A stretch of 64,000 nt of DNA from NCBI RefSeq assembly GCF_000428945.1, contig NZ_AUAX01000029.1, positions 1 to 64,000 of the forward strand. Reading direction: 5' to 3'. The notes under the pieces were generated by a model. It worked only from the letters and a program-made list of their open reading frames with translations, was not told the origin of the DNA and searched no databases. The stretch is from Hamadaea tsunoensis DSM 44101. Lineage in GTDB: Bacteria > Actinomycetota > Actinomycetes > Mycobacteriales > Micromonosporaceae. Shown piece after piece: positions 34,649 through 42,486 of the stretch. The position numbers were made by a program, and so were the translations under genes. Numbering within the stretch: position 1 is the first letter of the stretch; the number at the start of each line of letters is the position of its first letter.

Positions 34649-34794
34649 TGATCAAATACCGCCATTGCGGCACAGCGCCGCCGATTTCCTTGATCAAATA
34701 CCCTCATTTCGGCACAGGGGGGCGCTCTTGCCGGATAGACGGTATTTGATCAAGGAAATCAGGCCCCGCTTGCCGTAATGGCGGTATTCGATCA
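34649..34794. repeat. Family A intergenic element, copy A2 (146 bp)
   Basis: Units 34649-34672 and 34691-34714 (forward), 34729-34752 and 34771-34794 (reverse), with spacers again exactly 18, 14 and 18 bp. The central spacer contains GGCGCTC, related to the AGCGCT core of A1 and A3. The element lies between the phosphodiesterase and the infC paralogue, 166 bp before the leader ORF. Confidence 0.95.
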
Positions 34795-34830
34795 CCCTGC
34801 AAACCCCGACACGGTCGAACCGGCCATGAA

Positions 34831-34846
34831 CAAGATCCTGATCTTG
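34831..34846. promoter_or_regulatory. 16-bp inverted repeat upstream of infC
   Basis: CAAGATC-CT-GATCTTG, perfect 7-bp arms, 37 bp after element A2 and 113 bp before the leader ORF. Candidate operator or remnant of a larger element. Confidence 0.4.
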
Positions 34847-34959
34847 CCAACCGCGCTCAACCCTGCCACATGCAGGTGATGAATGGAAAACCGTTCGACG
34901 GGCGCCGGTCGCCGTGCGATGCTGCGGGCGACTTCGACTGATGTGAGGGAGGTGACGCC

Positions 34960-35010
34960 ATGGATCGCGAGACGACGATTCGCCCGGGCGCCGCCTCCGA
35001 TCCGGAGTAG
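34960..35010 (+). CDS. Leader ORF upstream of the infC paralogue (16 codons)
   Basis: ATG at 34960 with GGGAGGTG six bases upstream, the best ribosome site in the region, encoding MDRETTIRPGAASDPE and stopping at 35010. It ends 57 bases before infC. A GCCCGGGC element within it and a second one at about 35023 could pair alternatively. A translation-linked leader controlling infC is a reasonable inference, since infC autoregulates in many bacteria. Too short for homology. Confidence 0.5.
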   Translation: MDRETTIRPGAASDPE

Positions 35011-35067
35011 GTCGCACTTGCCGCGCCCGGGCCGCCCACGCCCGTACGCGCAAGGAGCTGATCATTC

Positions 35068-35631
35068 TTGGACCGATCCCGTTTCGGGAAGACCGACGGT
35101 GACAAGCGTCGTGTCACCGCTGAACCACGTGTCAACGACCAGATCCGGGCCGCCGAGATCCGTCTCGTCGGACCGGACGGCGAGCAGGTCGGCGTCGTCG
35201 ACCTGACCCGGGCCCGGCAACTGGCCGCCGAGGTCGGGTTGGACCTGGTGGAGGTGGCGCCGAACGCCCAGCCACCCGTCTGCAAGATCGTCGATTACGG
35301 CAAGCACAAGTACGACGCCGGCCTCAAGGCCCGCGAGGCGCGGCGCAACCAGCAGCAGACGACCGTGAAGGCGATGAACTTCCGGCCGAAGATCGACCAG
35401 CACGACTTCGAGACGAAGAAGGGGCACGTGCTGCGGTTCCTGCGGGCCGGCAGCAAGGTGAAGGTCACCATCTGGTTCCGGGGGCGCGAGCGCTTCCGGC
35501 CGGAGCTCGGCCTGAGGGTCCTCAACAAGCTCGCGGAGGAGATCGCGCAGGACGCGGTCGTCGAGAGCGAGCCGCGCCAGGACGGCCGCAACATGGTGAT
35601 GGTCGTCGCGCCGCTGAAGTCCCGTTCGTGA
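35068..35631 (+). CDS. infC: Translation initiation factor IF-3, stand-alone paralogue
   Basis: 187 residues. The start must be the TTG at 35068: an in-frame TGA lies at 35059 and GGAG is at 35054-35057. The N-domain ([49 protein letters not shown]) and C-domain ([51 protein letters not shown]) are complete. IF-3 binds the 30S subunit and polices initiator tRNA and start-codon choice. rpmI and rplT, which normally follow infC, are absent, a terminator comes immediately and the next gene is convergent. It is therefore probably a second infC copy. Rare start codons are a known feature of infC and permit self-regulation. Confidence 0.93.
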   Translation: MDRSRFGKTDGDKRRVTAEPRVNDQIRAAEIRLVGPDGEQVGVVDLTRARQLAAEVGLDLVEVAPNAQPPVCKIVDYGKHKYDAGLKAREARRNQQQTTVKAMNFRPKIDQHDFETKKGHVLRFLRAGSKVKVTIWFRGRERFRPELGLRVLNKLAEEIAQDAVVESEPRQDGRNMVMVVAPLKSRS

Positions 35632-35634
35632 GCC

Positions 35635-35668
35635 GTGTCCGGGGTGGGCGACCGTCCACCCCGGACAC
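35635..35668. terminator. Strong terminator after infC
   Basis: GTGTCCGGGGTGG (35635-35647) pairs perfectly with 35656-35668 around an 8-nt loop, 4 bp after the infC stop and before the convergent sigma-factor gene. Confidence 0.9.
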
Positions 35669-35702
35669 CCCGGACACGCCGGCGCCCGCGGACTCCCCGG
35701 CG

Positions 35703-37523
35703 TCAGCCGAAGTCGTAGACGACGATGCCGTCGGCGGTGGCCACGACGAGCTTCGTGCCCGCCGCGGCCCAGCCGCCTGCGGTCATGTCGACCGTGCCCA
35801 GCGTCTTCGGCAGGCCGGTGGCGGTAGCGATGCCGGTCACCTCGACCCGCGTACCGTCGGTGCGGATGCCGAGCAGGTTGCCGGCGTCGAGGCGGGCCAT
35901 GGTCGAGTCGGGGTTCAGCCGCAGCACTGTACGCCCGTTCTCGTCGAGAAGCTGGCTGCCGTTGGAGTTGTTGGACAGGGAGACCCGCAGCCGCCGGCCC
36001 GCCGTGGCGATCGCGGTGGCCCCGGGCACGCTGGTCCACCAGCGTTCGGTCGTGTCGTGCAGGGAGACCACGATCTTGTCGTTCGACTCGGTCACGTCCA
36101 GCAGGCAGATGTCCTCGGCACCGCAGGGCGCCACGGAGATCACTCCGCCGCCGGCGTACAGGCGGGTCTGGCGGCCGTCGGCCAGGTGCAGCCGGTACAG
36201 CTCGCGGGTGCTGGGGATGTAGATGTCGCCGTTGTACCCGATGTAGCCGCCGCCGCTCGGCTGGATCTTCCATGTCGATACCGAAACCCCGGTCGGGGCG
36301 TCGATCTCGGTGAGTGTGCCGACGCCGTCGGCGACGAAGGCCCGGCCGGAACCGAAGACGTGGTCCGGAACGCCGATGCCCCGATCGCCGCCGGCCAGGT
36401 CGCTCGGCGTCAGCAGGCCGAAGACGTCCCGCACGCTCATCGGCCGATGCCACCGCCGCTCGCCGGTGCTCAGGTCGATGCCGACGAGCTCGCCGGTCGT
36501 GCGGTCGGCGTACACGAGGACGTGCGGGAAGACCGCCCAGCTGCCGAAGTCCTTGTCGCCGAGCACGGTGACCCGCCAGCGCAGGCGCCCGGTCCCGGGG
36601 TCGACGGCGGCCAGGGTTCCGTTGCGGGCCACCAGAATCGCCTCCGGCACGGTCGCCGTCATCAGGCCGACGTCGGTGTCGCCGGGGGCGGCCGGCAGGT
36701 CGAGGTGGGCGGGCGGCCACGCGGGCTGGGCGGTCGCCAGGTCCAGCGAGGCCACCACCACGGCGTCCGGCAGGAACGACAACGTGTACGCGCGCCCGTT
36801 CTGGATGCTCATGGCGTCGACCGGTCCGGACTCCAGCGGGGTCGAGCCGACCTGGCGCAGCGGCGAGAACGCGATCGGGCTGCCCGTCGGCCGCACCACC
36901 GGCGGCAGCGGCGCGCTGCGCGGCCGTCCCACCACCGCGATCGCCAGCACGATCACCGCGATCACCGCCAGGCCCGCCGCCGTCACCGTGGCCACCATCC
37001 GCGTACGCCGGCGCCGCCGGCCGCGGTCCTCGGCGTCCCGCGGTCCCGGCAGGCCGATGCCGGCCAGTTCCGTGCGCAGCGCGACGGCCAGCGAGTCCCG
37101 CCCGCGCGACAGCCACGATTTCACGGTGCCCTCGCTGACCCCGAGCTCGTCGGCGATCTGCGCGACCGGCACGTCCAGCAGGTAGTGCAGCGCGATCGCC
37201 TGCCGCTGCCGGCCGGGCAGCTTCTTCAACGCCGCCACGACCAGCACCGTGTCCTCGGACGGCCCGGGTACCGCCGCGGGCGGCGGGAGCGGGGTGCTGC
37301 GGCGTACCCGCAGGTGCCGCCACCAGTCCGTGGCCAGCCGGGCCACCACCAGCCGCAGCCACCCCTCGGCGTCGTCGTATCCGCTCAGCTGCCGCCACCG
37401 TTGCCAGGCCCGCGCGTACGCCTCCTGCACGACGTCCTGTGCCTGCGCCAGATCGCCCGTCAGCCCGTACGCGTACCGCAGCGTCCGGGGTGACGTCGAC
37501 TGGTAGAACTCGGTGAAGTCCAC
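35703..37523 (-). CDS. ECF-type sigma factor fused to a transmembrane helix and extracellular beta-propeller
   Basis: 606 residues. Residues 8-73 are sigma region 2 (DVVQEAYARAWQRW) and 98-148 sigma region 4 (LPGRQRQAIALHYLLDVPVAQIADELGVSEGTVKSWLSRG), as in the SigE/SigM single-domain family. A basic patch (RGRRRRRTR, 168-175) precedes one membrane helix (177-199), so the sigma part is inside and the rest outside. Residues 205-606 form PQQ/WD-like blades (GTLAAVDPGTGRLRWRV, GELVGIDLSTGERRWHR). No anti-sigma gene is adjacent. The fusion suggests a sigma factor held at the membrane by its own external sensor, released by proteolysis or acting from the membrane; that mechanism is inference. Confidence 0.9.
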   Translation of the reverse strand: MDFTEFYQSTSPRTLRYAYGLTGDLAQAQDVVQEAYARAWQRWRQLSGYDDAEGWLRLVVARLATDWWRHLRVRRSTPLPPPAAVPGPSEDTVLVVAALKKLPGRQRQAIALHYLLDVPVAQIADELGVSEGTVKSWLSRGRDSLAVALRTELAGIGLPGPRDAEDRGRRRRRTRMVATVTAAGLAVIAVIVLAIAVVGRPRSAPLPPVVRPTGSPIAFSPLRQVGSTPLESGPVDAMSIQNGRAYTLSFLPDAVVVASLDLATAQPAWPPAHLDLPAAPGDTDVGLMTATVPEAILVARNGTLAAVDPGTGRLRWRVTVLGDKDFGSWAVFPHVLVYADRTTGELVGIDLSTGERRWHRPMSVRDVFGLLTPSDLAGGDRGIGVPDHVFGSGRAFVADGVGTLTEIDAPTGVSVSTWKIQPSGGGYIGYNGDIYIPSTRELYRLHLADGRQTRLYAGGGVISVAPCGAEDICLLDVTESNDKIVVSLHDTTERWWTSVPGATAIATAGRRLRVSLSNNSNGSQLLDENGRTVLRLNPDSTMARLDAGNLLGIRTDGTRVEVTGIATATGLPKTLGTVDMTAGGWAAAGTKLVVATADGIVVYDFG

Positions 37524-37636
37524 TGCTTACCGCCCGTGTCGAAGGGGTGATCAGAAGGGACACGGGCGGGCCCCGCGGCGGGTTGCAGAATAATTCCAGC
37601 TGCGCTTTCCCCGGTATCGGTGGTTTCCTGGTCGTC

Positions 37637-38275
37637 ATGATGTCTGCCGACCGCCTGCTCGCCTTCGCGGCTGTGTCCTTCCTGCTGATCCTGGTCCCCG
37701 GGCCCAGCGTGCTGTTCGTCATCGGCCGGGCGCTGGCGCAGGGCCGGCGGGCCGCCCTGACCACCGTGGCGGGGAACACGCTCGGCGCGTACCTGCTCGT
37801 CGTGGCGGTGGCCTTCGGGGTCGGTTCGGTCGTCGAGCGCTCGGTCGTCGTGTTCACGGTGCTCAAGCTGGCCGGCGCCGCGTACCTGGTGTATCTCGGC
37901 GTCAAGGCCTGGCGGGAGCGCGGCGGGCTGCAGGCGACCTTCGCCGGAGCCGGAACGCCGCGCGGCGGCCTGCGGACGTTCTGGGAGGGTTTCACCGTCG
38001 GGGTGTCGAACCCCAAGACCATCGTGTTCTTCGGAGCCGTGCTGCCGCAGTTCGTCGACCGCGGTCAGGGGCACGTCACCGGGCAGATGCTGATCCTGGG
38101 CCTGGTCTTCAACCTCATCGCGATCGTGTCCGACGGCACGTGGGGCCTGGTCGCGTCGGGCGCGCGGAACTGGTTCGCCCGCTCACCGCGGCGGCTCTCG
38201 CTGATCGGCGGCGTCGGCGGTCTGACCCTGATCGGTCTCGGCGTCACGGTCGCGGTCACCGGCCGGAAGGACTGA
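37637..38275 (+). CDS. LysE/RhtB-family amino-acid exporter
   Basis: 212 residues with tandem ATGs at 37637 and 37640. Six hydrophobic helices. Family motifs LLILVPGPSVLFVIGRALAQGRRAAL near residue 18, KLAGAAYLVYLGVKAWR near 75 and FTVGVSNPKTIVFFGAVLPQFVD near 125 are complete. These exporters remove excess amino acids or related metabolites. The 3' end overlaps the convergent ATPase gene by 20 bp. It is divergent from the sigma-fusion gene, separated by 113 bp. Confidence 0.92.
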   Translation: MMSADRLLAFAAVSFLLILVPGPSVLFVIGRALAQGRRAALTTVAGNTLGAYLLVVAVAFGVGSVVERSVVVFTVLKLAGAAYLVYLGVKAWRERGGLQATFAGAGTPRGGLRTFWEGFTVGVSNPKTIVFFGAVLPQFVDRGQGHVTGQMLILGLVFNLIAIVSDGTWGLVASGARNWFARSPRRLSLIGGVGGLTLIGLGVTVAVTGRKD

Positions 38276-39131
38276 CCTCGTCCAGCCGGGGCAGGGTCGG
38301 CCAGCGGTCGCTCGCCCAGTGCTGCCAGCTCTCGAAACCGGACGGCGGGGCCGGAACCGGCGCGAGGGCGAGCTCCCCGGCGGTGGGCGGCTGGAACAGG
38401 GCCAGGAACTGATCGTGGTCCGCGTCGGTCATCGGAAACGTGGACTCCGGGTGCTCCTGCCAGCGCCGGGTCGCCCGGGCCCGGCGCTCGGACTCGTCGA
38501 GCCCGACGTAGCGGAGTTCGAAGCCGGCACCCGTGCTCTCGGCGATCGTGCGGATCGCGTACCGCTCGTCGCTGGACCAGCACCCGAAGTCGAGGATGAC
38601 GGAGGCTCCGCTGCGCAGCACCTCGTACGCCGTCCAGATCATCCGGCCTTCGAGGATGTCGCGGCGGCCGGCCGCGTCGTTGTGGCCGAACAGCGGCGCC
38701 ATCCAGTCGTCCGGGGTCAGCCGCAGTATCCGGCGCTCGTCCGCGAGCTGCTTCGCGACGGTGGTCTTCCCGGCGCCGGGCAGGCCGACCGTGAGAAACA
38801 GCGTGGTCACGGACGTACGCTGCCATCCGTCGGCGCGGCCCGGCAAGCCGGATTCGCCACCGCCCGGCGCGGCGGCGCGGCGTTCGGCCCGGCCGCGGAC
38901 GAAGACCACGACCTCGCCGGAGACGCTGACGTGGTTGACCTTCCAGCCGGCGGACTCCCAGGCGAGCGACGGGCTGCGGCTGCTGTTGCCCCACCAGGTG
39001 CGGTAATCACGGGCCGACGGCGGCAGCGGGCCGACCACTGCTTCGATGTCGGCGAAGGTCAGTCGCAGCGCGCGCTGGTCGGGCGGCGTCGCGGACAGCA
39101 GGCGGGTGAGCGCGTCGTATCTGGACATCAT
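38256..39131 (-). CDS. DUF7662-like domain fused to P-loop kinase/zeta-toxin-like ATPase
   Basis: 291 residues. Residues 1-75 (YDALTRLLSATP, LTFADIEAVVGPLPPSARDYRTWWGNSSRS, WKVNHVSVSGEVVVFVR) match the small DUF7662-type domain that is usually a free-standing protein. Residues 105-270 are a P-loop kinase: Walker A LFLTVGLPGAGKTTVAKQLA, then LRLTPDDWMAPLFG and VILDFGCWSSDERY. This resembles the AAA_33/zeta-toxin group that phosphorylates small molecules. The linker is Gly/Ala rich. The fusion could make a nucleic-acid- or ligand-guided kinase; substrate unknown. The start is one of two adjacent ATGs (39131 or 39128). Confidence 0.85.
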   Translation of the reverse strand: MMSRYDALTRLLSATPPDQRALRLTFADIEAVVGPLPPSARDYRTWWGNSSRSPSLAWESAGWKVNHVSVSGEVVVFVRGRAERRAAAPGGGESGLPGRADGWQRTSVTTLFLTVGLPGAGKTTVAKQLADERRILRLTPDDWMAPLFGHNDAAGRRDILEGRMIWTAYEVLRSGASVILDFGCWSSDERYAIRTIAESTGAGFELRYVGLDESERRARATRRWQEHPESTFPMTDADHDQFLALFQPPTAGELALAPVPAPPSGFESWQHWASDRWPTLPRLDEVSPSGR

Positions 39132-39336
39132 CCGTCCTGGGGAAGGGCGGGCTCGATCGCGGTTCGCGTGACGCGGGGGCGGTCACGGCCGGGCTGTTCT
39201 GAGCGTAGATCAGACCGCGCCCGGACCCGGGCAACCGCGCGCGTGTCACGGCTGGAAGGGCCTTGCGGCGGCTTGGCCGACAAGCGGCGCCAACCGGTCG
39301 TCCGTAGTCGGCCGCACGCCGCCCGTCCGAGCAGGC

Positions 39337-40092
39337 CTAGCGGCGGCGGAAGAGACCGTGTTTCGGCGGCTGGGGCCGAACGGTTTCCTCGATCAGCGAG
39401 CGGATCGTGTCGAAGGTGACGATGTCCGGGTTCCGGGCGGTCGACGAGATCATCCCGAGGCAGCGCAGGACGAATTCGAGCTCGCCGCGCCGGTCGGCGA
39501 CGAACACGGGACCGCCGGCGAAACCGGCGGGCAGCGCCCCTCGCCAGCGCACCACGCCGTCGGGATCCCGCGCGACGGCGGAGGTCGCGATGGCCAGCGG
39601 CCGTTCTTCGCCCGTCGCGGCCGGTTCGCGCGTGACGTGGCCCAGGGCGTAGGCCGGGCGGGGCTCGCTCCCGACCGCCCGTACATGCTCGGCTCTGGCC
39701 GCGACGCCCTCGGTCAACGGTGTCACAGTCGCCCACGACCAGCCCTTTCGCCTCCCGTGATCGTGGAGGAAGGACGAACGGGCAACCGCCGCACCGGACC
39801 GCCGCGACCACATGGACTCGAAGCCGTTGACCACCAGGTAGTCCGACGCGGCGCCGGTGGGCTCGATCAGGTCGGGCCGCAGCCGGACCTCGGCCATCTT
39901 GGTACGGGTCTGGGCGTCGGCGGTCAGCAGCCACTCGCGTACGCGTTCGACGTCCGGTCCGGACTCCACGAGTTCGTTGTAGAAGAACGCCGTCCCGGCG
40001 TCGACGGCCTTACCGTGCCCCAGCGGCAGGGTGCTGCCGCTCCAGTGTTCCAGGATCGCGTCGGCGAGTTCGTCTTCGGCCACGGCCGACAT
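39337..40092 (-). CDS. Hypothetical protein, last gene of the ECF operon; possible inactive trypsin-like fold
   Basis: 251 residues, no signal peptide. It starts 4 bp after the stop of the ECF S-component gene, so it is likely co-transcribed with it. It contains VDAGTAFFYNELVESGPDVERVREWLLTAD near the N-terminus and, near residue 200, LPAGFAGGPVFVADRRGEL. The latter resembles the GxSGGPV loop of trypsin-like proteases with Ala in place of the catalytic Ser; the His/Asp partners are not evident. It ends PPKHGLFRRR. Function unknown, and the protease comparison is weak. Confidence 0.65.
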   Translation of the reverse strand: MSAVAEDELADAILEHWSGSTLPLGHGKAVDAGTAFFYNELVESGPDVERVREWLLTADAQTRTKMAEVRLRPDLIEPTGAASDYLVVNGFESMWSRRSGAAVARSSFLHDHGRRKGWSWATVTPLTEGVAARAEHVRAVGSEPRPAYALGHVTREPAATGEERPLAIATSAVARDPDGVVRWRGALPAGFAGGPVFVADRRGELEFVLRCLGMISSTARNPDIVTFDTIRSLIEETVRPQPPKHGLFRRR

Positions 40093-40096
40093 CCTG

Positions 40097-40891
40097 TCAC
40101 GGTTGGAAGCGCGCTTTGCGGGCCGCTCTGCGCAAGGCGCTCAGCACCGCCGGTCCCGCCAGCACCGTCAGGACCGCCGTGGTCACCGCCCGGCCCGTGT
40201 CCCAGCCGAGCGAGGTCACCGCGTCGAAGACCAGGTAGCGCTGGAGCTGTTCGAGGACCGGCAGACCCGGCCGGTACGCGATCGAGCTGGCCGGGTCGAG
40301 CGAGAACGGCCAGAACGACAGGTTGAGCAGGAATCCGAACAGGTATCCGGACACGGCGGCGTACCCGGCGAGGAGGGCGATCTCGGCCCTGCCGCGTACG
40401 CGGGGGAGCAGCCCGGCGAGCATGCCGACGTACGCGCAGCCGAACATCTGGTACGGCATCCAGGGGCCGACGCCGCCGGTGAGCAGGGCGGAGGCGAACA
40501 GCGACGTGCAGCCGAGGGCGAAGCCGAAGCCGGGGCCGAAGACCCGGCCGGCCAGCACGAGCAGGAAGAAGACGGTTTCGATGCCGGCCGTCCCGGCGCC
40601 GAGCGGGCGCAGGGCGGCGTTGACGGCCGCCAGCACCCCGAGCATCGCGAGGGCTTTGGCGTCGATGCGGTGCTCGGCGATCTCGGTGAACACGACGGCC
40701 AGCACGAGCAGCAGCAGTACGCCGAACAGCAGCGGCGGGGTACGCGTACTCCCGAGTGCTCCTGGGGCGAGGACGAACGGCCAGAAGAAGGCGACGAGGC
40801 CGATGGCGGCGGCGACGATGATCGTGACGCGGGCCCGGCGCGGTACGCGGACGGCGCGGGCCGGCGGGGCGGCTACGAGGCTGGTGTCCAT
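40097..40891 (-). CDS. ECF transporter substrate-specific (S) component, predicted cobalamin/corrinoid uptake
   Basis: 264 residues, about six membrane helices, start MDTSLVAAPP overlapping the ATPase gene by 19 bp. The alternating short-loop helices (ALAMLGVLAAVNAALRPLG, FGPGFGFALGCTSLFASALLTGGVGPWMPYQMF) fit ECF S-components, which bind the vitamin and topple in the membrane during uptake. Prediction of a corrinoid substrate rests on the operon being headed by a cobalamin riboswitch on the same strand, not on residues of this protein. Known comparison: the SCO2322-SCO2325 type cluster of Streptomyces. Confidence 0.8.
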   Translation of the reverse strand: MDTSLVAAPPARAVRVPRRARVTIIVAAAIGLVAFFWPFVLAPGALGSTRTPPLLFGVLLLLVLAVVFTEIAEHRIDAKALAMLGVLAAVNAALRPLGAGTAGIETVFFLLVLAGRVFGPGFGFALGCTSLFASALLTGGVGPWMPYQMFGCAYVGMLAGLLPRVRGRAEIALLAGYAAVSGYLFGFLLNLSFWPFSLDPASSIAYRPGLPVLEQLQRYLVFDAVTSLGWDTGRAVTTAVLTVLAGPAVLSALRRAARKARFQP

Positions 40892-42486
40892 GCGGCGCGC
40901 ACCTGGTCGAGGGTGAGGTAGGGCAGCGGGGCGAGGATCTTGGCGATCTGAGGGGCGAACGACGGCGAGGCGGTCAGGACGGCGGGGGCCGGGCCGTCGG
41001 CGACGATCTCGCCCTCGGCCATGACGACGACGCGGTCGGCGATGGTGGTGGCGAATTCGACGTCGTGGGTGGCGACGATGACGGCGGTGCCGGTGGCGGC
41101 GAGGGCGGCGACGGTGTGCCGGAGGCCGTCCTTGGCGTGGTAGTCGAGGCCGCGGGTGGGTTCGTCGAGGAGCAGGACGCCGGGGTCGGCGGTGAGCTGG
41201 ACGGCCAGGACGAGGGCGAGCTGCTGGCCGGCGGACAGGTCGCGGGGGTGGTGGTCGTCGGCGATGCCGGGGGCGACGGCGTCGAGGATCGCACGGGCGC
41301 GGCCGGCGGTCGCACGTCCGGCGTCGCGGTCGGCCTGGGCGAGTTCGGCGGCGACGGTGTCGAGGTAGAGCAGGTCGGTGGCGGTCTGCGGGACGAGGCC
41401 GCACAGCCGCCGGGCGGCCGCGGCGGTGACGGTCTTCGGGTCGGTGCCGCGTACGCGGATCCGGCCGCCGTCGCGCCGTCCGGTTCCCTGCAGCGCCCAC
41501 AGGAGCGAGGATTTGCCGGAACCGTTGCGGCCCATGAGTGCGACGACCTCGCCGGCGTGCAGGGTCAGCGACGCGCCGCGGACGGCGACGACCGGTCCGT
41601 GCCGGACGATCACGTCCTCGGCGGTCAGCACCGGTGCGGTGGTGGCGTGGCTGTCGTGGTGCGGCGTACGCGGCTGTTCCGGCAGCCGGGTACGCAGCCC
41701 GGAGCCGTGCCGGCGGGCGTCGCGTACGGACAGCGGCAGCGGGGTCCAGCCGGCCAGGCGGCCCAGGTGGACGACGGGCGGGGCGACGGTGGCGGCGGCC
41801 ATCAGGGTCGCCGGGTCTCCATCGTGGACGGTGCCGTCGCCGGGCAGGTGCAGCAGCCGGTCGGCGTACTGCAGGACGCGTTCGAGCCGGTGCTCGGCGA
41901 GGACGACGGTGATCCCGAGGTCGTGGACGAGGCGGACGATCGCGGCGAGGACGTCCTCGGCGCCGGTCGGGTCGAGCGCCGACGTCGGCTCGTCGAGCAC
42001 CAGCACCCGCGGATGGGTGGTCAGGGCGGCGGCGATGGCGACCCGCTGCTGCTGGCCGCCGGACAGCTCGTGCAGGCCGCGGTGGCGCAGCCCGGCCAGG
42101 CCGAGCAGGTCCAGCGTCTCCTCGACCCGGGTACGCATCACGGCCGGGTCGAGGGCCAGCTGTTCCATCCCGTAGGCGAGTTCCTCCTCGACGGTGTCGG
42201 TCACGAAGCCGGCGACCGGGTCCTGTCCGACGACGCCGACGAGATCGGCGTACTCGCGTGGCGGATGGTGGGCGGTGTCGCGGCCGGCGACGGTGACGCG
42301 GCCGGTCAGCGTACCGCCGGTGAAGTGCGGCACGAGGCCGTTGATCGCGCCGAGCAGGGTGGACTTGCCGGTGCCGGTCGCCCCGACGACCAGGCACAGC
42401 TCGCCCTCGCCGATGCTCAGCTCCACGTCGTGCAGGACGGGTTCGCTACCGTCGTAGGCGAGCCCGGCGCGCTCGAAGCGGATCAC
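40873..42486 (-). CDS. ECF transporter ATPase, two ATP-binding domains in one chain
   Basis: 537 residues from a GTG at 42486 (GGAG seven bases upstream; GTGA overlap with the permease stop). Domain 1 (1-235): Walker A GATGTGKSTLL, signature LSGGQQQRVAIAAAL, Walker B VLVLDEPTSALD. Domain 2 (about 290-520): GRNGSGKSSLLW, LSAGQQLALVLAVQL, VLLLDEPTRGLD and ATHDVEF. Both sites look competent, though the second signature is LSAGQ. This fuses the EcfA and EcfA' subunits that power ECF vitamin transporters. It is operonic with the T and S components. Confidence 0.92.
   Translation of the reverse strand: MIRFERAGLAYDGSEPVLHDVELSIGEGELCLVVGATGTGKSTLLGAINGLVPHFTGGTLTGRVTVAGRDTAHHPPREYADLVGVVGQDPVAGFVTDTVEEELAYGMEQLALDPAVMRTRVEETLDLLGLAGLRHRGLHELSGGQQQRVAIAAALTTHPRVLVLDEPTSALDPTGAEDVLAAIVRLVHDLGITVVLAEHRLERVLQYADRLLHLPGDGTVHDGDPATLMAAATVAPPVVHLGRLAGWTPLPLSVRDARRHGSGLRTRLPEQPRTPHHDSHATTAPVLTAEDVIVRHGPVVAVRGASLTLHAGEVVALMGRNGSGKSSLLWALQGTGRRDGGRIRVRGTDPKTVTAAAARRLCGLVPQTATDLLYLDTVAAELAQADRDAGRATAGRARAILDAVAPGIADDHHPRDLSAGQQLALVLAVQLTADPGVLLLDEPTRGLDYHAKDGLRHTVAALAATGTAVIVATHDVEFATTIADRVVVMAEGEIVADGPAPAVLTASPSFAPQIAKILAPLPYLTLDQVRAAWTPAS

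Noticed and set aside
34649-34794. Element A as a CRISPR array
   Set aside because: Units are in inverted orientation, spacers are only 14-18 bp and fixed in length, and there are four units with no cas genes.
35061-35066. ATC or ATT as the rare infC start codon, as in other bacteria
   Set aside because: Neither is in the IF-3 frame here, and an in-frame TGA lies at 35059; TTG at 35068 is the only workable start.
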